Shown here: piece after piece, positions 17,135-25,601 of the stretch
Layout: each line of letters starts with the position of its first letter
How positions within the stretch are numbered: position 1 is the first letter of the stretch
Assembly: GCF_014205155.1 (NCBI RefSeq)
Contig: NZ_JACHMX010000001.1
Coordinates: forward strand, 4,402,001-4,466,000
Source of the DNA: Amycolatopsis umgeniensis
GTDB taxonomy: Bacteria > Actinomycetota > Actinomycetes > Mycobacteriales > Pseudonocardiaceae
Reading direction: 5' to 3'
Length of the DNA: 64,000 nt
Position numbers and translations under genes: made by a program
Notes under the pieces: model-generated
Database searches by the model: none
What the model saw: only the letters and a program-made list of their open reading frames with translations
What the model was told of the DNA's origin: nothing

Positions 17135-17137
17135 CGG

Positions 17138-17455
17138 TCAGTCCTCCACCTTGAAGAGGCTCTTGAACTCGTCCTCCTGCATTTGTTTCCTCTGCTGCCA
17201 GGTATGCACGCGATCGGCGTGATCGGCCGAGGCCTCGACAGCCGACTCGATCGCGCTCCGCGCCAGGCTCTGAACAGAGGCGCAGATCGCGGCGAGCGGG
17301 ATTCCGACCAGGCCGAACGCTTCATCACCCATGGCCGCGTCCGCGGCGGATCCTGTCATCGCTACTCGTTGTCCCAAGTAGTCGATCGTGTTGCGGTGTG
17401 TGGCGAGTTCGGCGGGATCGACCCTGAAGTCTTCACCGCCTTGTGGCTGCCCCAT
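17138..17455 (-). CDS. Small EspC/WXG100-like ESX-associated protein
   Basis: This 105-residue helical protein has the size and pattern of EspC-type (ESX-1 secretion-associated) or WXG100 partners: an N-terminal F-x-V-DPAELATHRNTIDYLGQRV helix, a Gly turn (EAFGLVG) and a second Ala-rich helix ending in a charged tail. It is preceded by a strong GGGAGGGG and followed after three bases by the large substrate candidate, its likely heterodimer partner. Confidence 0.75.
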   Translation of the reverse strand: MGQPQGGEDFRVDPAELATHRNTIDYLGQRVAMTGSAADAAMGDEAFGLVGIPLAAICASVQSLARSAIESAVEASADHADRVHTWQQRKQMQEDEFKSLFKVED

Positions 17456-17479
17456 TTTTCCCCTCCCTCGAGTACCCGC

Positions 17480-18013
17480 TCAGCGCAGGAAGTCGCCGCC
17501 GGTGAAGTAGTCGTCCTCCTGATCCGTCTGCTGCCTGCGCGCGGCACGCGGCGGCGCGGGCGGAGCGGGAGGCTTGGGTGCAGGCGGAGGGACGTCGAGT
17601 TCGTCTTCGGCGACGAAGCGGTCGTCCTCGTCCGCAGCCTGGTGCCCACCCTCGACGTAGCCCGTCGGCTCGGGTTCCGGGTACTCGTTGTGCAACTGGT
17701 TGACCAGCTCGTTCATGGTCTCGCTGCCCGCGATGGACGGAACGCCGGTCTGCATGGCGCCCGCGAGTTTGCTCTGCGCGCTTTGGACGACGCGGAGGAT
17801 CTCCTGCGCGAGCGCGGGGTTGTCCCGCACCGACGGGCCGATTTCCAGGCCCACCAGGTTCCCCGCGTGGTTGACCTTGACCGAGATCTGGCCGTCCTTG
17901 CTGCGTTCCGACACCGAGACGCTTTCGATCTCGGTGCGCATCTGATTCGCCTTTCGCTGGGCGTCGGCCAACTTGGCCTCGAAATCAGCGAAGAGCTGCT
18001 CAGGGTTCGACAC
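17480..18013 (-). CDS. YbaB/EbfC-family protein with acidic Pro-rich tail
   Basis: The first 100 residues fit the YbaB/EbfC fold: a helix (EAKLADAQRKANQM), then strands (DGQISVKVNHAGNLVGLEIG), then a closing helix. The remaining 75 residues are acidic and Pro-rich and probably disordered. YbaB proteins of this kind often head actinobacterial ESX-substrate operons, and a second instance occurs at 26965 in the same position, so a role linked to secretion rather than nucleoid binding is plausible. The GTG start at 18013 follows GGGGAGG. Confidence 0.82.
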   Translation of the reverse strand: MSNPEQLFADFEAKLADAQRKANQMRTEIESVSVSERSKDGQISVKVNHAGNLVGLEIGPSVRDNPALAQEILRVVQSAQSKLAGAMQTGVPSIAGSETMNELVNQLHNEYPEPEPTGYVEGGHQAADEDDRFVAEDELDVPPPAPKPPAPPAPPRAARRQQTDQEDDYFTGGDFLR

Positions 18014-18203
18014 GCGAACCTCCCCTGTTCACGTCGTAGCCATTCGGCGACCGAGTGTGGCATACCCGTCTGACATCGGGGAACGTTTCGCGCGCATCCA
18101 CGCCCCGGTCGTGTGGATCACCACAGCGACCCCCGGTTTCCCCTACCGGACACGGCGGCCAGCCCGGTGTTCCCGCAGGTCAGTGCCTCATAGCGTGCCG
18201 AAC

Positions 18204-18596
18204 ATGACGATTTCGGACTGGAAACGCGCGATCTACGCGCTTCTCGCTCTTCCCGGTTACCTCGGTGGCGCGAAGGTCCAGCGCGGGCTCGCGCGGCGCT
18301 GGCTCGGGGAGGCGGGTGGGGCACGGCCGCGGTTCGTGGCGGCCTTCGGTCCGAGCGCGGTCGCGTTCCTGCTCGCTTTGCTGCTCTTCTATCTCGTCGG
18401 CCGCATCGCGACCTACGGTCTCTTCTGGTCCGGGAGCGATCCCGAGGGCACGTGGGGCGGGCCGACGCTGGTGGGGGCGTGGATCGTGCACTTCTTCGTC
18501 GCGGTCGGGATGGCCGTTCCGATTTTCCTGGCGCTCCGGCCACTCACCAAACTCCAGGCTCGCCTTCTGGGCTCATCCCCGGTAATGGGGCACTGA
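18204..18596 (+). CDS. Small integral membrane protein, unknown
   Basis: The 130-residue product has hydrophobic segments at about residues 45-70 and 85-115, plus a weaker amphipathic start (KRAIYALLALPGYLGGAKVQRGLARRW). No known domain is evident. The ATG at 18204 is chosen because the longer frame overlaps the divergent YbaB promoter and has no ribosome-binding site. It ends 17 bp before the TetR gene, so the two may be co-transcribed. Confidence 0.65.
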   Translation: MTISDWKRAIYALLALPGYLGGAKVQRGLARRWLGEAGGARPRFVAAFGPSAVAFLLALLLFYLVGRIATYGLFWSGSDPEGTWGGPTLVGAWIVHFFVAVGMAVPIFLALRPLTKLQARLLGSSPVMGH

Positions 18597-18613
18597 CCAC
18601 CTAGAATGCCCGG

Positions 18614-19330
18614 ATGAACAACCCCAGCCGCAGGGGTCGCGAGCGGGCTGCGACCGATCAGGACATCCGCCGGACGGCGCGGGCGCTCCTGGTCGAACAG
18701 GGCCCGGAGGCCGTGACGCTGCGGGCGATCGCACGCGAGCTCGGCATCACGGCGCCGGCGTTGTACCGCTACTACGGCTCACGTGACGATCTGGTCGAGC
18801 ATCTCCGCGCGGACGTCGTCGCGGATCTCGCGGCCGGGCTCGCCGAGGACATCGCGCAGCTGCCGGACGAGGGCGCTCTTCAGCTTTTCGCCATCTGCAA
18901 GGGTTTCCGGCGCTGGGCGCTCGCGCACACCAAGGAGTTCACGCTGGTCTTCGCTTCGCCGTCGGCGGACGCGGGGAACAGGTTGGACGAGCCCTTCGGG
19001 CGGATCTTCCTCGCCGCGGCGGGCCGGGTGCTCGCGATGCACGATCTGGTGACGCCGTCGAACGACGTGGTCCCCGCCGAGCTGCGCGACGATCTCACGT
19101 CGTTCCAGGCGGAACTTCTGGCCGTGCTCAAGGAGTCCGGTGCGGAGTTCCCGCTCGAGAAGCTCGACCTCGGCGTGACGTACCTGATGATCCAGTTCTG
19201 GGCCCGGCTCTACGGGCACGTCACGCTCGAGGTCTTCGGCAACTATCCGATCCCGTTCTCGAAACCGGACGTCCTCTTCGACGCGATGCTGGCCGATCTC
19301 GCGCGCGAGATCGGCCTGTCGAACGACTAG
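18614..19330 (+). CDS. TetR-family transcriptional regulator
   Basis: The 238-residue repressor has an N-terminal TetR helix-turn-helix (TLRAIARELGITAPALYRYYGSR, about residues 35-58) and a C-terminal ligand domain of the WHG type (RLYGHVTLEVFG near residue 200). It converges on, and overlaps by three bases, the SDR gene at 19327-20064, whose promoter carries a 34-bp dyad (20079-20112). That gene is the most likely target. Ligand unknown. Confidence 0.9.
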   Translation: MNNPSRRGRERAATDQDIRRTARALLVEQGPEAVTLRAIARELGITAPALYRYYGSRDDLVEHLRADVVADLAAGLAEDIAQLPDEGALQLFAICKGFRRWALAHTKEFTLVFASPSADAGNRLDEPFGRIFLAAAGRVLAMHDLVTPSNDVVPAELRDDLTSFQAELLAVLKESGAEFPLEKLDLGVTYLMIQFWARLYGHVTLEVFGNYPIPFSKPDVLFDAMLADLAREIGLSND

Positions 19331-20064
19331 GCCGCGTGCCCGCCGTCGACCGAAACGGTCGTGGCGGTCACGTACTTGCTTTCGGCCCGTGCCAGGAACG
19401 ACACGGAGGCGGCGACCTCCGAGGGCGAGCCGTAGCGGTCGAACACCGTCAGGCTCCGCTGGTCGGCGGCGTACGGGCCGTCGGCCGGGTTCATGTCGGT
19501 GTCGGTGGGGCCGGGGTGGACGATGTTCACGGTGATCCCGCGCGGCCCCAGTTCCCTGGCGAGGCCCTTGGTCAGGCCCAGCAGCGCGGTCTTGCTCACC
19601 GCGTACAGCGACATCCCGGGCCCGGGCACCCGGTCCGAGACACAGCTGCCGATGGTGATCACGCGACCGCCGTCGCCGAGGTGCCGGGCAGCGGCCTGCG
19701 TGGCCACGTAGACACCGCGGACGTTGATCGCGAGCACGCGGTCGATGTCGTCCAGGCTCGTCTGGTCGAGCGGGCCGACGAAGCCGACGCCCGCGTTGTT
19801 GACCAGCACGTCGAGCCTGCCGAACTCGGCGACCGTCGTCTCGACGGCGGCCGCCACCGCCGCCGCGTCGGCGCTGTCGGCCAGGATCGCCAGCGCACGG
19901 CGGCCGAGCGCCTTGATCTTGTCCACGACACCGGCCGCGAGTTCGGCGTTGTTCTGATAGGTGAGTGCGACGTCGGCGCCGTCCTCGGCGAGCCGGATCG
20001 CCGTGGCGGCACCGATCCCGCGGCTGCCGCCGGTCACCAAAGCCACCTTGCCGTCGAGGGTCAT
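19327..20064 (-). CDS. Short-chain dehydrogenase/reductase (SDR)
   Basis: This 245-residue classical SDR has the cofactor motif TGGSRGIG (residues 11-18), NNAG at the start of beta-4/alpha-4, catalytic Ser in IGSCVSD and catalytic YxxxK in SLYAVSKTALLG. It should be an NAD(P)H-dependent oxidoreductase in the cytoplasm. The substrate is unknown, and some relatives reduce 3-oxoacyl groups. The gene is separated from leuS by 89 bp holding its promoter and a dyad operator, and it is convergent with the TetR gene. Confidence 0.92.
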   Translation of the reverse strand: MTLDGKVALVTGGSRGIGAATAIRLAEDGADVALTYQNNAELAAGVVDKIKALGRRALAILADSADAAAVAAAVETTVAEFGRLDVLVNNAGVGFVGPLDQTSLDDIDRVLAINVRGVYVATQAAARHLGDGGRVITIGSCVSDRVPGPGMSLYAVSKTALLGLTKGLARELGPRGITVNIVHPGPTDTDMNPADGPYAADQRSLTVFDRYGSPSEVAASVSFLARAESKYVTATTVSVDGGHAA

Positions 20065-20078
20065 GCGGTGTTCTCCGT

Positions 20079-20112
20079 TCGATTTCGTTGTCCTTGAACA
20101 ACTCCATCGAAT
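20079..20112. promoter_or_regulatory. 34-bp dyad operator upstream of the SDR gene
   Basis: The site reads TTCGAT-N3-GTTGT-N6-ACAAC-N3-ATCGAA, two nested perfectly symmetric arm pairs around one centre. It lies 15-48 bp upstream of the SDR start codon, where it would overlap promoter elements. Its length and symmetry are typical of TetR-family operators, and a TetR gene is adjacent. That this regulator binds it is inferred. Confidence 0.6.
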
Positions 20113-20153
20113 CGCCTCATGACCCTCGACGCTGGCGCCTTTCGGTCACCTGG

Positions 20154-23009
20154 CTACAGCACGATGTTGACCAAACGTCCCGGCACGACGATCACCTTGC
20201 GCGGGGTGCCGTCGCCGACCAGGGCGGCGACCTTCTCGTCGGCCAGCGCGGCCGCCTGCACGGCGTCCTTGTCCGCGTCGGCGGGCACGGTGACACGCGA
20301 GCGCACCTTGCCGTTGACCTGGATCGGGTACTCCACGGTGTTTTCGACCAGGTACTTCTCGTCGACGACCGGGAAGGGCCCGTGCACCAAGGAATCCGCG
20401 TGGCCCAGGCGCTTCCACAGCTCCTCGGTCAGGTGCGGGGCCAGCGGCGCCAGCATCAGCACCAGCGGCTCCACCAATTCCCGCGGCGTGGCTTCGGCCG
20501 AACCGTAGGTCTTGGTGACGTGGTTGTTCAGCTCGATCAGCTTCGCGCCGGCCGTGTTGAACCGCAGTTCCGCGTAGTCCTCGCGGACACCGGCGATCGC
20601 CTTGTGCAGCTGCTTGCGATCGGCGTCCGTCGCGTCCACTGTGGACACACGCAGCTCGCCGGACTCCTCGTCGACGACCAGACGCCACAGGCGCTGCAGG
20701 AAGCGCTGCGCGCCGACGACGTCCTTGGTCGCCCACGGCCGCGAGACGTCCAGCGGGCCCATCGACATCTCGTAGAAGCGGAAGGTGTCGGCGCCGTAAT
20801 CGGCGGCCATCTGATCAGGCGTGACGACGTTCTTCAGGCTCTTGCCCATCTTGCCGTATTCCTGCTTGACCTCTTCGTCCCCGAAGAAGAACTTGCCGTC
20901 GCGTTCCTCGACCTTGTCGGCCTGGACGTAGACGCCGCGGGAATCGGTGTAGGCGTAGGCCTGGACGTAGCCCTGGTTGAACAGCTTCCGGTACGGCTCC
21001 TTCGACGACACGTGGCCCAGATCGAACAGAACCTTGTGCCAGAACCGCGAATACAGCAGGTGCAGTACCGCGTGCTCGACACCGCCGACGTACAGATCGG
21101 TTCCCCCCGGGTCGTCGACGCCGTGCTCGGCGGGACGCGGGCCGACCCAGTACTCCTCGTTCTCGGGCGCGACGAACGCGTCCGGGTTGGTCGGGTCCAG
21201 GTATCGCAGCTGGTACCAGCAGGAACCCGCCCAGTTCGGCATCGTGTTGATGTCGCGGCGATAGGTCTTCTTGCCCTCGCCCAGGTCCAGCTCGACCTCG
21301 ACCCACTCGGTGGCGCGGGCCAGCGGCGAGGACGGCGTGCTGTCCTTGTCCTCCGGATCGAAGGTCACCGGCGAGTAGTCGGCGACCTCGGGCAGCTCGA
21401 CCGGCAGCATGCTGTCCGGCAGCGCGTGGATCTGACCGTCCTCGTCGTAGACGACCGGGAAGGGTTCGCCCCAGTAACGCTGACGCGAGAACAGCCAGTC
21501 GCGCAGCTTGTACTGGACGGTGCCGCGGCCGTGGCCGTTCTCTTCCAGCCAGCCGATGGTCGTCTTCTTGGCCTCGTCGACGGCCATTCCATCCAAGAAG
21601 CCGGAATTGATCGCGGGGCCGTCGCCGGTGAACGCCTTGCCGTCGAAGCCTTCCGTCGGCTGGACGGTGCGGATGATCTCCAGGCCGAACTTCTCGGCGA
21701 ACTCCCAGTCGCGGGTGTCCTGGCCAGGCACGGCCATGATCGCGCCGGTGCCGTAGCCCATCAGGACGTAGTCGGCGACGAAGACCGGGATCTCCTTGCC
21801 GTCGGCGGGATTCACCGCGTAGGAGCCGGTGAAGACGCCGGTCTTCTCCTTGTTCTCCTGACGGTCCAATTCGGACTTCCGCGCCGCGGCGGCACGGTAG
21901 GCGGCGATGGCTTCGGCCGGGGTGGCGGCCTCGCCGGTCCAGCGGGCATCGACGCCTTCCGGCCACGTGGCGGCGGTCAGCTCGTCGACCAGCGGGTGCT
22001 CGGGAGCGACCACCAGATACGTGGCGCCGAACAGGGTGTCCGGACGGGTGGTGAAGACCTCGATCTTCTGCTCACCGGACACGAACGAGACGCGCGCGCC
22101 GTGCGAACGGCCGATCCAGTGCCGCTGCATGGATTTGACCTTCTCCGGCCAGTCCAGCAGGTCCAGGTCGTCGACCAGGCGATCGGCGTAGGCGGTGATG
22201 CGCATCATCCACTGGCGCAGATTGCGCCGGAACACCGGGAAGTTGCCGCGCTCGCTGCGGCCGTCGGAGGTGACCTCCTCGTTCGACAGCACCGTGCCCA
22301 GCCCCGGGCACCAGTTCACCGGGGCCTCGGACAGATAGACCAGGCGGTGCGTGTCGATGATCTTCAGCTGCTCGGCGCGGGTCAGCTCACACCAGTTGCG
22401 GCCGTCCGGCGTACTGCGCTTGTCCTGCGCGTACTCGGTTTCCAGCTCGACGATCGGACGGGCCTTGCCCGCCTTCTCGTCGTACCAGGAGTTGAAGATC
22501 TGCAGGAAGATCCACTGGGTCCACTTGTAGTAGTCCGGGTCGATCGTCGAAATCCGGCGACGCTCGTCGTGGCCCAGGCCCAGGCGCCGGATCTGGCGCA
22601 GGTAGGTCTGCATGTTCTCTTCGGTGGTCTTGCGCGGGTGCTGCCCCGTCTGGACCGCGTACTGCTCGGCGGGCAGGCCGAACGCGTCGAAGCCCATCGT
22701 GTGCAGCACGTTGCGGCCGATCATGCGGTGGTACCGCGCGAAGACGTCGGTCGCGATGAAGCCCAGTGGGTGCCCGACGTGCAGGCCGGCGCCCGACGGG
22801 TACGGGAACATGTCCTGGACGAACAGCTTGTCCGAGGGGACTTCGCCGCTGTCGTCCGCGAGCGGGCCGACCGGGTTCGGCGCGTGGTAGGTGCCGTGGT
22901 CGGACCAGTAGTCCTGCCAGCGCTGCTCGATCTGGCCCGCCAGCTCCGCGGTGTAGCGGTGCTGAGGGGCCGCGTCGGCGCCGCTGGGCGCTTCGCTCGC
23001 CTGGTTCAT
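20154..23009 (-). CDS. leuS: Leucyl-tRNA synthetase
   Basis: LeuS charges tRNA-Leu with leucine and edits misacylated products. The 951-residue protein has the bacterial LeuRS layout: class-I HIGH-like motif in [15 protein letters not shown] (HVGH at residues 77-80), a CP1 editing insertion around residues 230-420 that includes the T-rich [15 protein letters not shown], a KMSKS motif as KMGKS near residue 720, and the C-terminal anticodon-binding and leucine-specific domains. The ATG at 23009 has a strong GGAGG; the 14-residue upstream extension does not. An upstream leader with a leucine-rich peptide and hairpins suggests control by leucine or Leu-tRNA supply. Confidence 0.98.
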   Translation of the reverse strand: MNQASEAPSGADAAPQHRYTAELAGQIEQRWQDYWSDHGTYHAPNPVGPLADDSGEVPSDKLFVQDMFPYPSGAGLHVGHPLGFIATDVFARYHRMIGRNVLHTMGFDAFGLPAEQYAVQTGQHPRKTTEENMQTYLRQIRRLGLGHDERRRISTIDPDYYKWTQWIFLQIFNSWYDEKAGKARPIVELETEYAQDKRSTPDGRNWCELTRAEQLKIIDTHRLVYLSEAPVNWCPGLGTVLSNEEVTSDGRSERGNFPVFRRNLRQWMMRITAYADRLVDDLDLLDWPEKVKSMQRHWIGRSHGARVSFVSGEQKIEVFTTRPDTLFGATYLVVAPEHPLVDELTAATWPEGVDARWTGEAATPAEAIAAYRAAAARKSELDRQENKEKTGVFTGSYAVNPADGKEIPVFVADYVLMGYGTGAIMAVPGQDTRDWEFAEKFGLEIIRTVQPTEGFDGKAFTGDGPAINSGFLDGMAVDEAKKTTIGWLEENGHGRGTVQYKLRDWLFSRQRYWGEPFPVVYDEDGQIHALPDSMLPVELPEVADYSPVTFDPEDKDSTPSSPLARATEWVEVELDLGEGKKTYRRDINTMPNWAGSCWYQLRYLDPTNPDAFVAPENEEYWVGPRPAEHGVDDPGGTDLYVGGVEHAVLHLLYSRFWHKVLFDLGHVSSKEPYRKLFNQGYVQAYAYTDSRGVYVQADKVEERDGKFFFGDEEVKQEYGKMGKSLKNVVTPDQMAADYGADTFRFYEMSMGPLDVSRPWATKDVVGAQRFLQRLWRLVVDEESGELRVSTVDATDADRKQLHKAIAGVREDYAELRFNTAGAKLIELNNHVTKTYGSAEATPRELVEPLVLMLAPLAPHLTEELWKRLGHADSLVHGPFPVVDEKYLVENTVEYPIQVNGKVRSRVTVPADADKDAVQAAALADEKVAALVGDGTPRKVIVVPGRLVNIVL

Positions 23010-23053
23010 CGATCCTCCGTGCTCATCCACGTCAAGCCACTCCAGAAACAACT

Positions 23054-23124
23054 CGACCCCTCAGCCCGGAGGGCATGAGGGGTCGCCGCGCTGGTCCCGG
23101 CCGTTCGGCCGAGTTCAGCGCGGC
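23054..23124 (-). promoter_or_regulatory. leuS leader: mutually adjacent hairpins (candidate attenuator)
   Basis: On the minus strand the leuS leader can form a hairpin between 23116-23124 and 23085-23093 (GCCGCGCTG / CAGCGCGGC, enclosing a small CGGCC/GGCCG stem), followed by a perfect 10-bp stem between 23076-23085 and 23054-23063 (CGACCCCTCA / TGAGGGGTCG) and then a T-rich AGTTGTTT. The second resembles a terminator. Its 3' arm could also pair with the leucine codons of the leader peptide (CUCCUUAGCC with GGCUGAGGGG, allowing G-U). The elements are seen; the regulatory logic is inference. Confidence 0.6.
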
Positions 23125-23153
23125 AGGCTAAGGAGCAGCCGAGCCGTGTTCAT
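23115..23153 (-). CDS. leuS leader peptide, leucine-rich (MNTARLLLSLPR)
   Basis: This 12-codon open frame, too short for routine gene calling, precedes leuS by about 105 bp. It encodes MNTARLLLSLPR with three consecutive leucine codons (CTG CTC CTT) plus a fourth, and its end overlaps the first leader hairpin. A TAAACT box six bases before the ATG suggests that the peptide may be read from a leaderless or nearly leaderless transcript. This layout is that of ribosome-mediated attenuation of amino-acid genes. Translation has not been shown. Confidence 0.6.
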   Translation of the reverse strand: MNTARLLLSLPR

Positions 23154-23174
23154 GAACCCAGTTTAACCCGCTGG

Positions 23175-24326
23175 TCAAAGCCGTTCCGAGGGGACCGCCA
23201 GAGCGATGAACTGGGTCACCTGCGTCGCGGAGAAGTTGTTGTCGCTGACGAGCACCAGGCTGCGCTCGCCGCCGGGCAGTCGCGGACCCCAGGTCATCCC
23301 CTCGACGTTGTCCACAGTGGACAACTTGAAGTCCGCGAGGTCCGCGAGCAGGCGCTTCTTGACCGGTTTGACGTTCTTCGCGTCGGCCAGCGAAGGCGTC
23401 TTCAGGATGTTCGTGGCGCCCTTGGTGTCGATCTCGTAGATGCGGATCTTGTTGCCGACGCCGGTGACGAACGAACGCTCCATCACCAGGTAGCGCGTCG
23501 GATCGGCCTGGTCGACGGCCAGCAGCGACGAGACGCCGGTGGTCGCGAAACCGTCCGGCGGGTTCGGAGCCGCGAAGACCTTCTCCTGCGGGTATGCGTA
23601 CTGCGCCAGGACAGGGCCGAAGCGCGACTGCAGCGTGATGCGCGAAAGGCCGCCTGACGTGGTGGTCGGTTCCGGGCCGTCCTGCAGCAGCGGCCCCTCG
23701 ACCGAGCTGGCGACGAGCGAGCCGAATCCGGCGAAGGTGAGGCCTTCGAGGACGAGGTTCTGCCGCGGCCCCGCCGTCTCGGTCATCTTCTCGTTGGCGG
23801 GGATCGGCAGGTCACGGACGTAGGAGCCGTCTCGCTTCGCCTCGCGGATCGACGGGTCGATCCGCGCCGCCGCCGACCGCTCGCCCTCCTGCGACCAGAG
23901 GTAATCGCCGGTCCAGGGGTCGACGCGTAGCTCTTCGGGGTCGACGGTCTGCATGTTCGGCGGCTGTGCCGGGTCGTTCTTCGCGAGCGGCGGGTACGGC
24001 GTGCCGTCGGGCCGCAGGAGCGGCTTCGTGCCGGTGAAGGAGACCGGGCCGAGTCCCTTGGCGTCGAGGGAGAACTTCGCCGTGTAGAACCTGGCCGGGT
24101 TGATGGCGGACCGGTCGTCGCAGATCAGCGCGTACTCGCCGGTCCGGGCGTCGTAATCGATGCTGGAGAGGCCGCCGACGATCGTGCCCTCGTAGGGCAG
24201 GAAGTTCGGGACGAGCTGTTCCCCGATGAGGCGAAGCGGCCGGTGGCCCGCTTCGGCGGCTGGTGCCGCCATCAGGGTGAGGGGGACGGCCCCGATCAGG
24301 GCGACGGTGAGAGCACGACGTGACAT
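23175..24326 (-). CDS. Secreted esterase-like/phytase-like domain protein
   Basis: The 383-residue product begins with a classic Sec signal peptide (MSRRALTVALIGAVPLTLMAAPAAEAG). The mature part matches the phytase-like (esterase-like activity of phytase) beta-propeller family: GGLSSIDYDARTGEYALICDDRS near the start, DPEELRVDPWTGDYLWSQEGER in the middle and VEGMTWGPRLPGGERSLVLVSDNNF near the end. Members are exported, and some hydrolyse phosphoesters, but substrate is unknown here. The ATG at 24326 is used; a GTG four codons upstream is the alternative. It is divergent from the SdpI-like gene. Confidence 0.85.
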   Translation of the reverse strand: MSRRALTVALIGAVPLTLMAAPAAEAGHRPLRLIGEQLVPNFLPYEGTIVGGLSSIDYDARTGEYALICDDRSAINPARFYTAKFSLDAKGLGPVSFTGTKPLLRPDGTPYPPLAKNDPAQPPNMQTVDPEELRVDPWTGDYLWSQEGERSAAARIDPSIREAKRDGSYVRDLPIPANEKMTETAGPRQNLVLEGLTFAGFGSLVASSVEGPLLQDGPEPTTTSGGLSRITLQSRFGPVLAQYAYPQEKVFAAPNPPDGFATTGVSSLLAVDQADPTRYLVMERSFVTGVGNKIRIYEIDTKGATNILKTPSLADAKNVKPVKKRLLADLADFKLSTVDNVEGMTWGPRLPGGERSLVLVSDNNFSATQVTQFIALAVPSERL

Positions 24327-24391
24327 GGCCTGTAGCACAGTCGATCAGGGTATCCGGCAGGTTGCCGGGACGTCACGCTTATCCTCGTGGA

Positions 24392-24814
24392 GTGTTCGTC
24401 ATAGCGCTGGTCCCGATCGTGCTGGGTGTCCTCGTCGGCTGGGGTGGGTTCCTCGGTCTGCGCGAGAAGCTGCCGCGTGACCGCGGCGCGGGCGTGCGGA
24501 CAGCCGCCACGATGCGCAGCGAAGACGCCTTCCGCCTCGGCAACAAGGTCGCCGGGCTCCCGACGCTGGCAGGCGGCGTGATCGCCGTGCTCGCGGGGGT
24601 CGCCGCGCTGGTCATGCCGACGACGTTCGGGCTGCTGCTCGCTTCGTTCCTGGGTGTGGTCGGGATGATCGCGCTGGTCGTGACCGGGGGAGCGCTCGGC
24701 AACCGTGCCGCCGCGACGGTGCCCGAGCCCGAACCGGAGCGGCCCGCGGGGTGCAGTGGCTGTAGCTGCGGGACCTGCGGCGTCTTCAAGAAGGCCGACA
24801 CCGCCACCGCCTAA
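24392..24814 (+). CDS. SdpI-family-like membrane protein
   Basis: This 140-residue protein has an N-terminal helix (VIALVPIVLGVLVGWGGFLGL), the SdpI-like segment MRSEDAFRLGNKVAGLPTLAGGVIAVLAG and a third helix (FGLLLASFLGVVGMIALVV), then a cysteine-rich tail (CSGCSCGTCG). SdpI relatives act in immunity or signalling at the membrane, but actinobacterial copies are uncharacterised. The GTG at 24392 lies seven bases after a TTATCC box, so the message may be leaderless. Its stop overlaps that of the convergent YqgE gene. The tail with four Cys could bind metal; this is speculation. Confidence 0.72.
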   Translation: MFVIALVPIVLGVLVGWGGFLGLREKLPRDRGAGVRTAATMRSEDAFRLGNKVAGLPTLAGGVIAVLAGVAALVMPTTFGLLLASFLGVVGMIALVVTGGALGNRAAATVPEPEPERPAGCSGCSCGTCGVFKKADTATA

Positions 24815-25392
24815 TTGCGCTGGAGGTCTCCCGGGTGGGTGGCCAGCAGCGCCAGCGGGATGCCCTGACGGCGCAGCACCTGACCCCAGAGGTCGTGACT
24901 CGGCGACGCCAGGACGTCACTGGGCAGCGCAGGGACGATCAGCCAGTCGTCGCGTTCGATCTCGTTCGCCAGCTGGCCCGAGTCCCAGCCCGCGTACCCG
25001 GCGAAGACGCGCACGCCGCGGACCCTCGGGACCAGGACCTCGGGATCGGTGTCGAGGTCGACCAGCGCCACCGGGCCGCGTACCGCGATCACGCCGGGCA
25101 CGCTGGACGCCGTCTCGCCCGTCCGCAGGGCGGCCAGGCACAACGCGGTCTTCTTCTCCACCGGACCGCCGACGAACACCGACTGCGGTTCGGCGACGTG
25201 CCCGCCCCAGTTCGGGAGCACGTCGTACACCGGAACGTCACTCGGCCGGTTGAGCACGACGCCGAGTGTTCCCTCGTCCCGGTGATCGATGACGAACACG
25301 ACGGTCCGCCGGAAGTTGGGATCGAACATCGTGGGGGCGGCGACCAGGAGCGTTCCCGGTTCGACCTCGGCGTCCGCTGGCACGTCCGCCAT
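24811..25392 (-). CDS. YqgE/AlgH family protein (UPF0301)
   Basis: The 193-residue protein fits YqgE/AlgH well in length and motifs: GTLLVAAPTMFDPNFRRTVVFVIDH at the start, GTLGVVLNRPSDVPV, VFVGGPVEKKTALCL and the GYAGWDSGQLANEI block. Biochemical role is unknown; AlgH influences alginate regulation in Pseudomonas. It is probably soluble. The ATG at 25392 is supported by the family N-terminus. Confidence 0.93.
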   Translation of the reverse strand: MADVPADAEVEPGTLLVAAPTMFDPNFRRTVVFVIDHRDEGTLGVVLNRPSDVPVYDVLPNWGGHVAEPQSVFVGGPVEKKTALCLAALRTGETASSVPGVIAVRGPVALVDLDTDPEVLVPRVRGVRVFAGYAGWDSGQLANEIERDDWLIVPALPSDVLASPSHDLWGQVLRRQGIPLALLATHPGDLQRN

Positions 25393-25601
25393 GATCCCAC
25401 TTCGAGCCGGGACAAATCGTCCGGCCAGGGAACAACAGCATCACGAGCACCGTTGGACACTCCAGGTCGGTGTGCTTTCCGTGTCCCCCGGGCTCACTGA
25501 AGAACCGCCTTTGTGGAATACCGTCCGGCTGGAGCCACACTGCGCATAGCCGCCGAGAGGCGACCCTAAAGCGCACCGACCTCCTTCTTTAGGCTGTCGG
25601 C

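Noticed and set aside
23010..23174. T-box riboswitch for leuS
   Set aside because: I could not find the conserved T-box antiterminator bulge (TGGNACCGCG) or a specifier loop; a leucine-rich leader peptide explains the region better.
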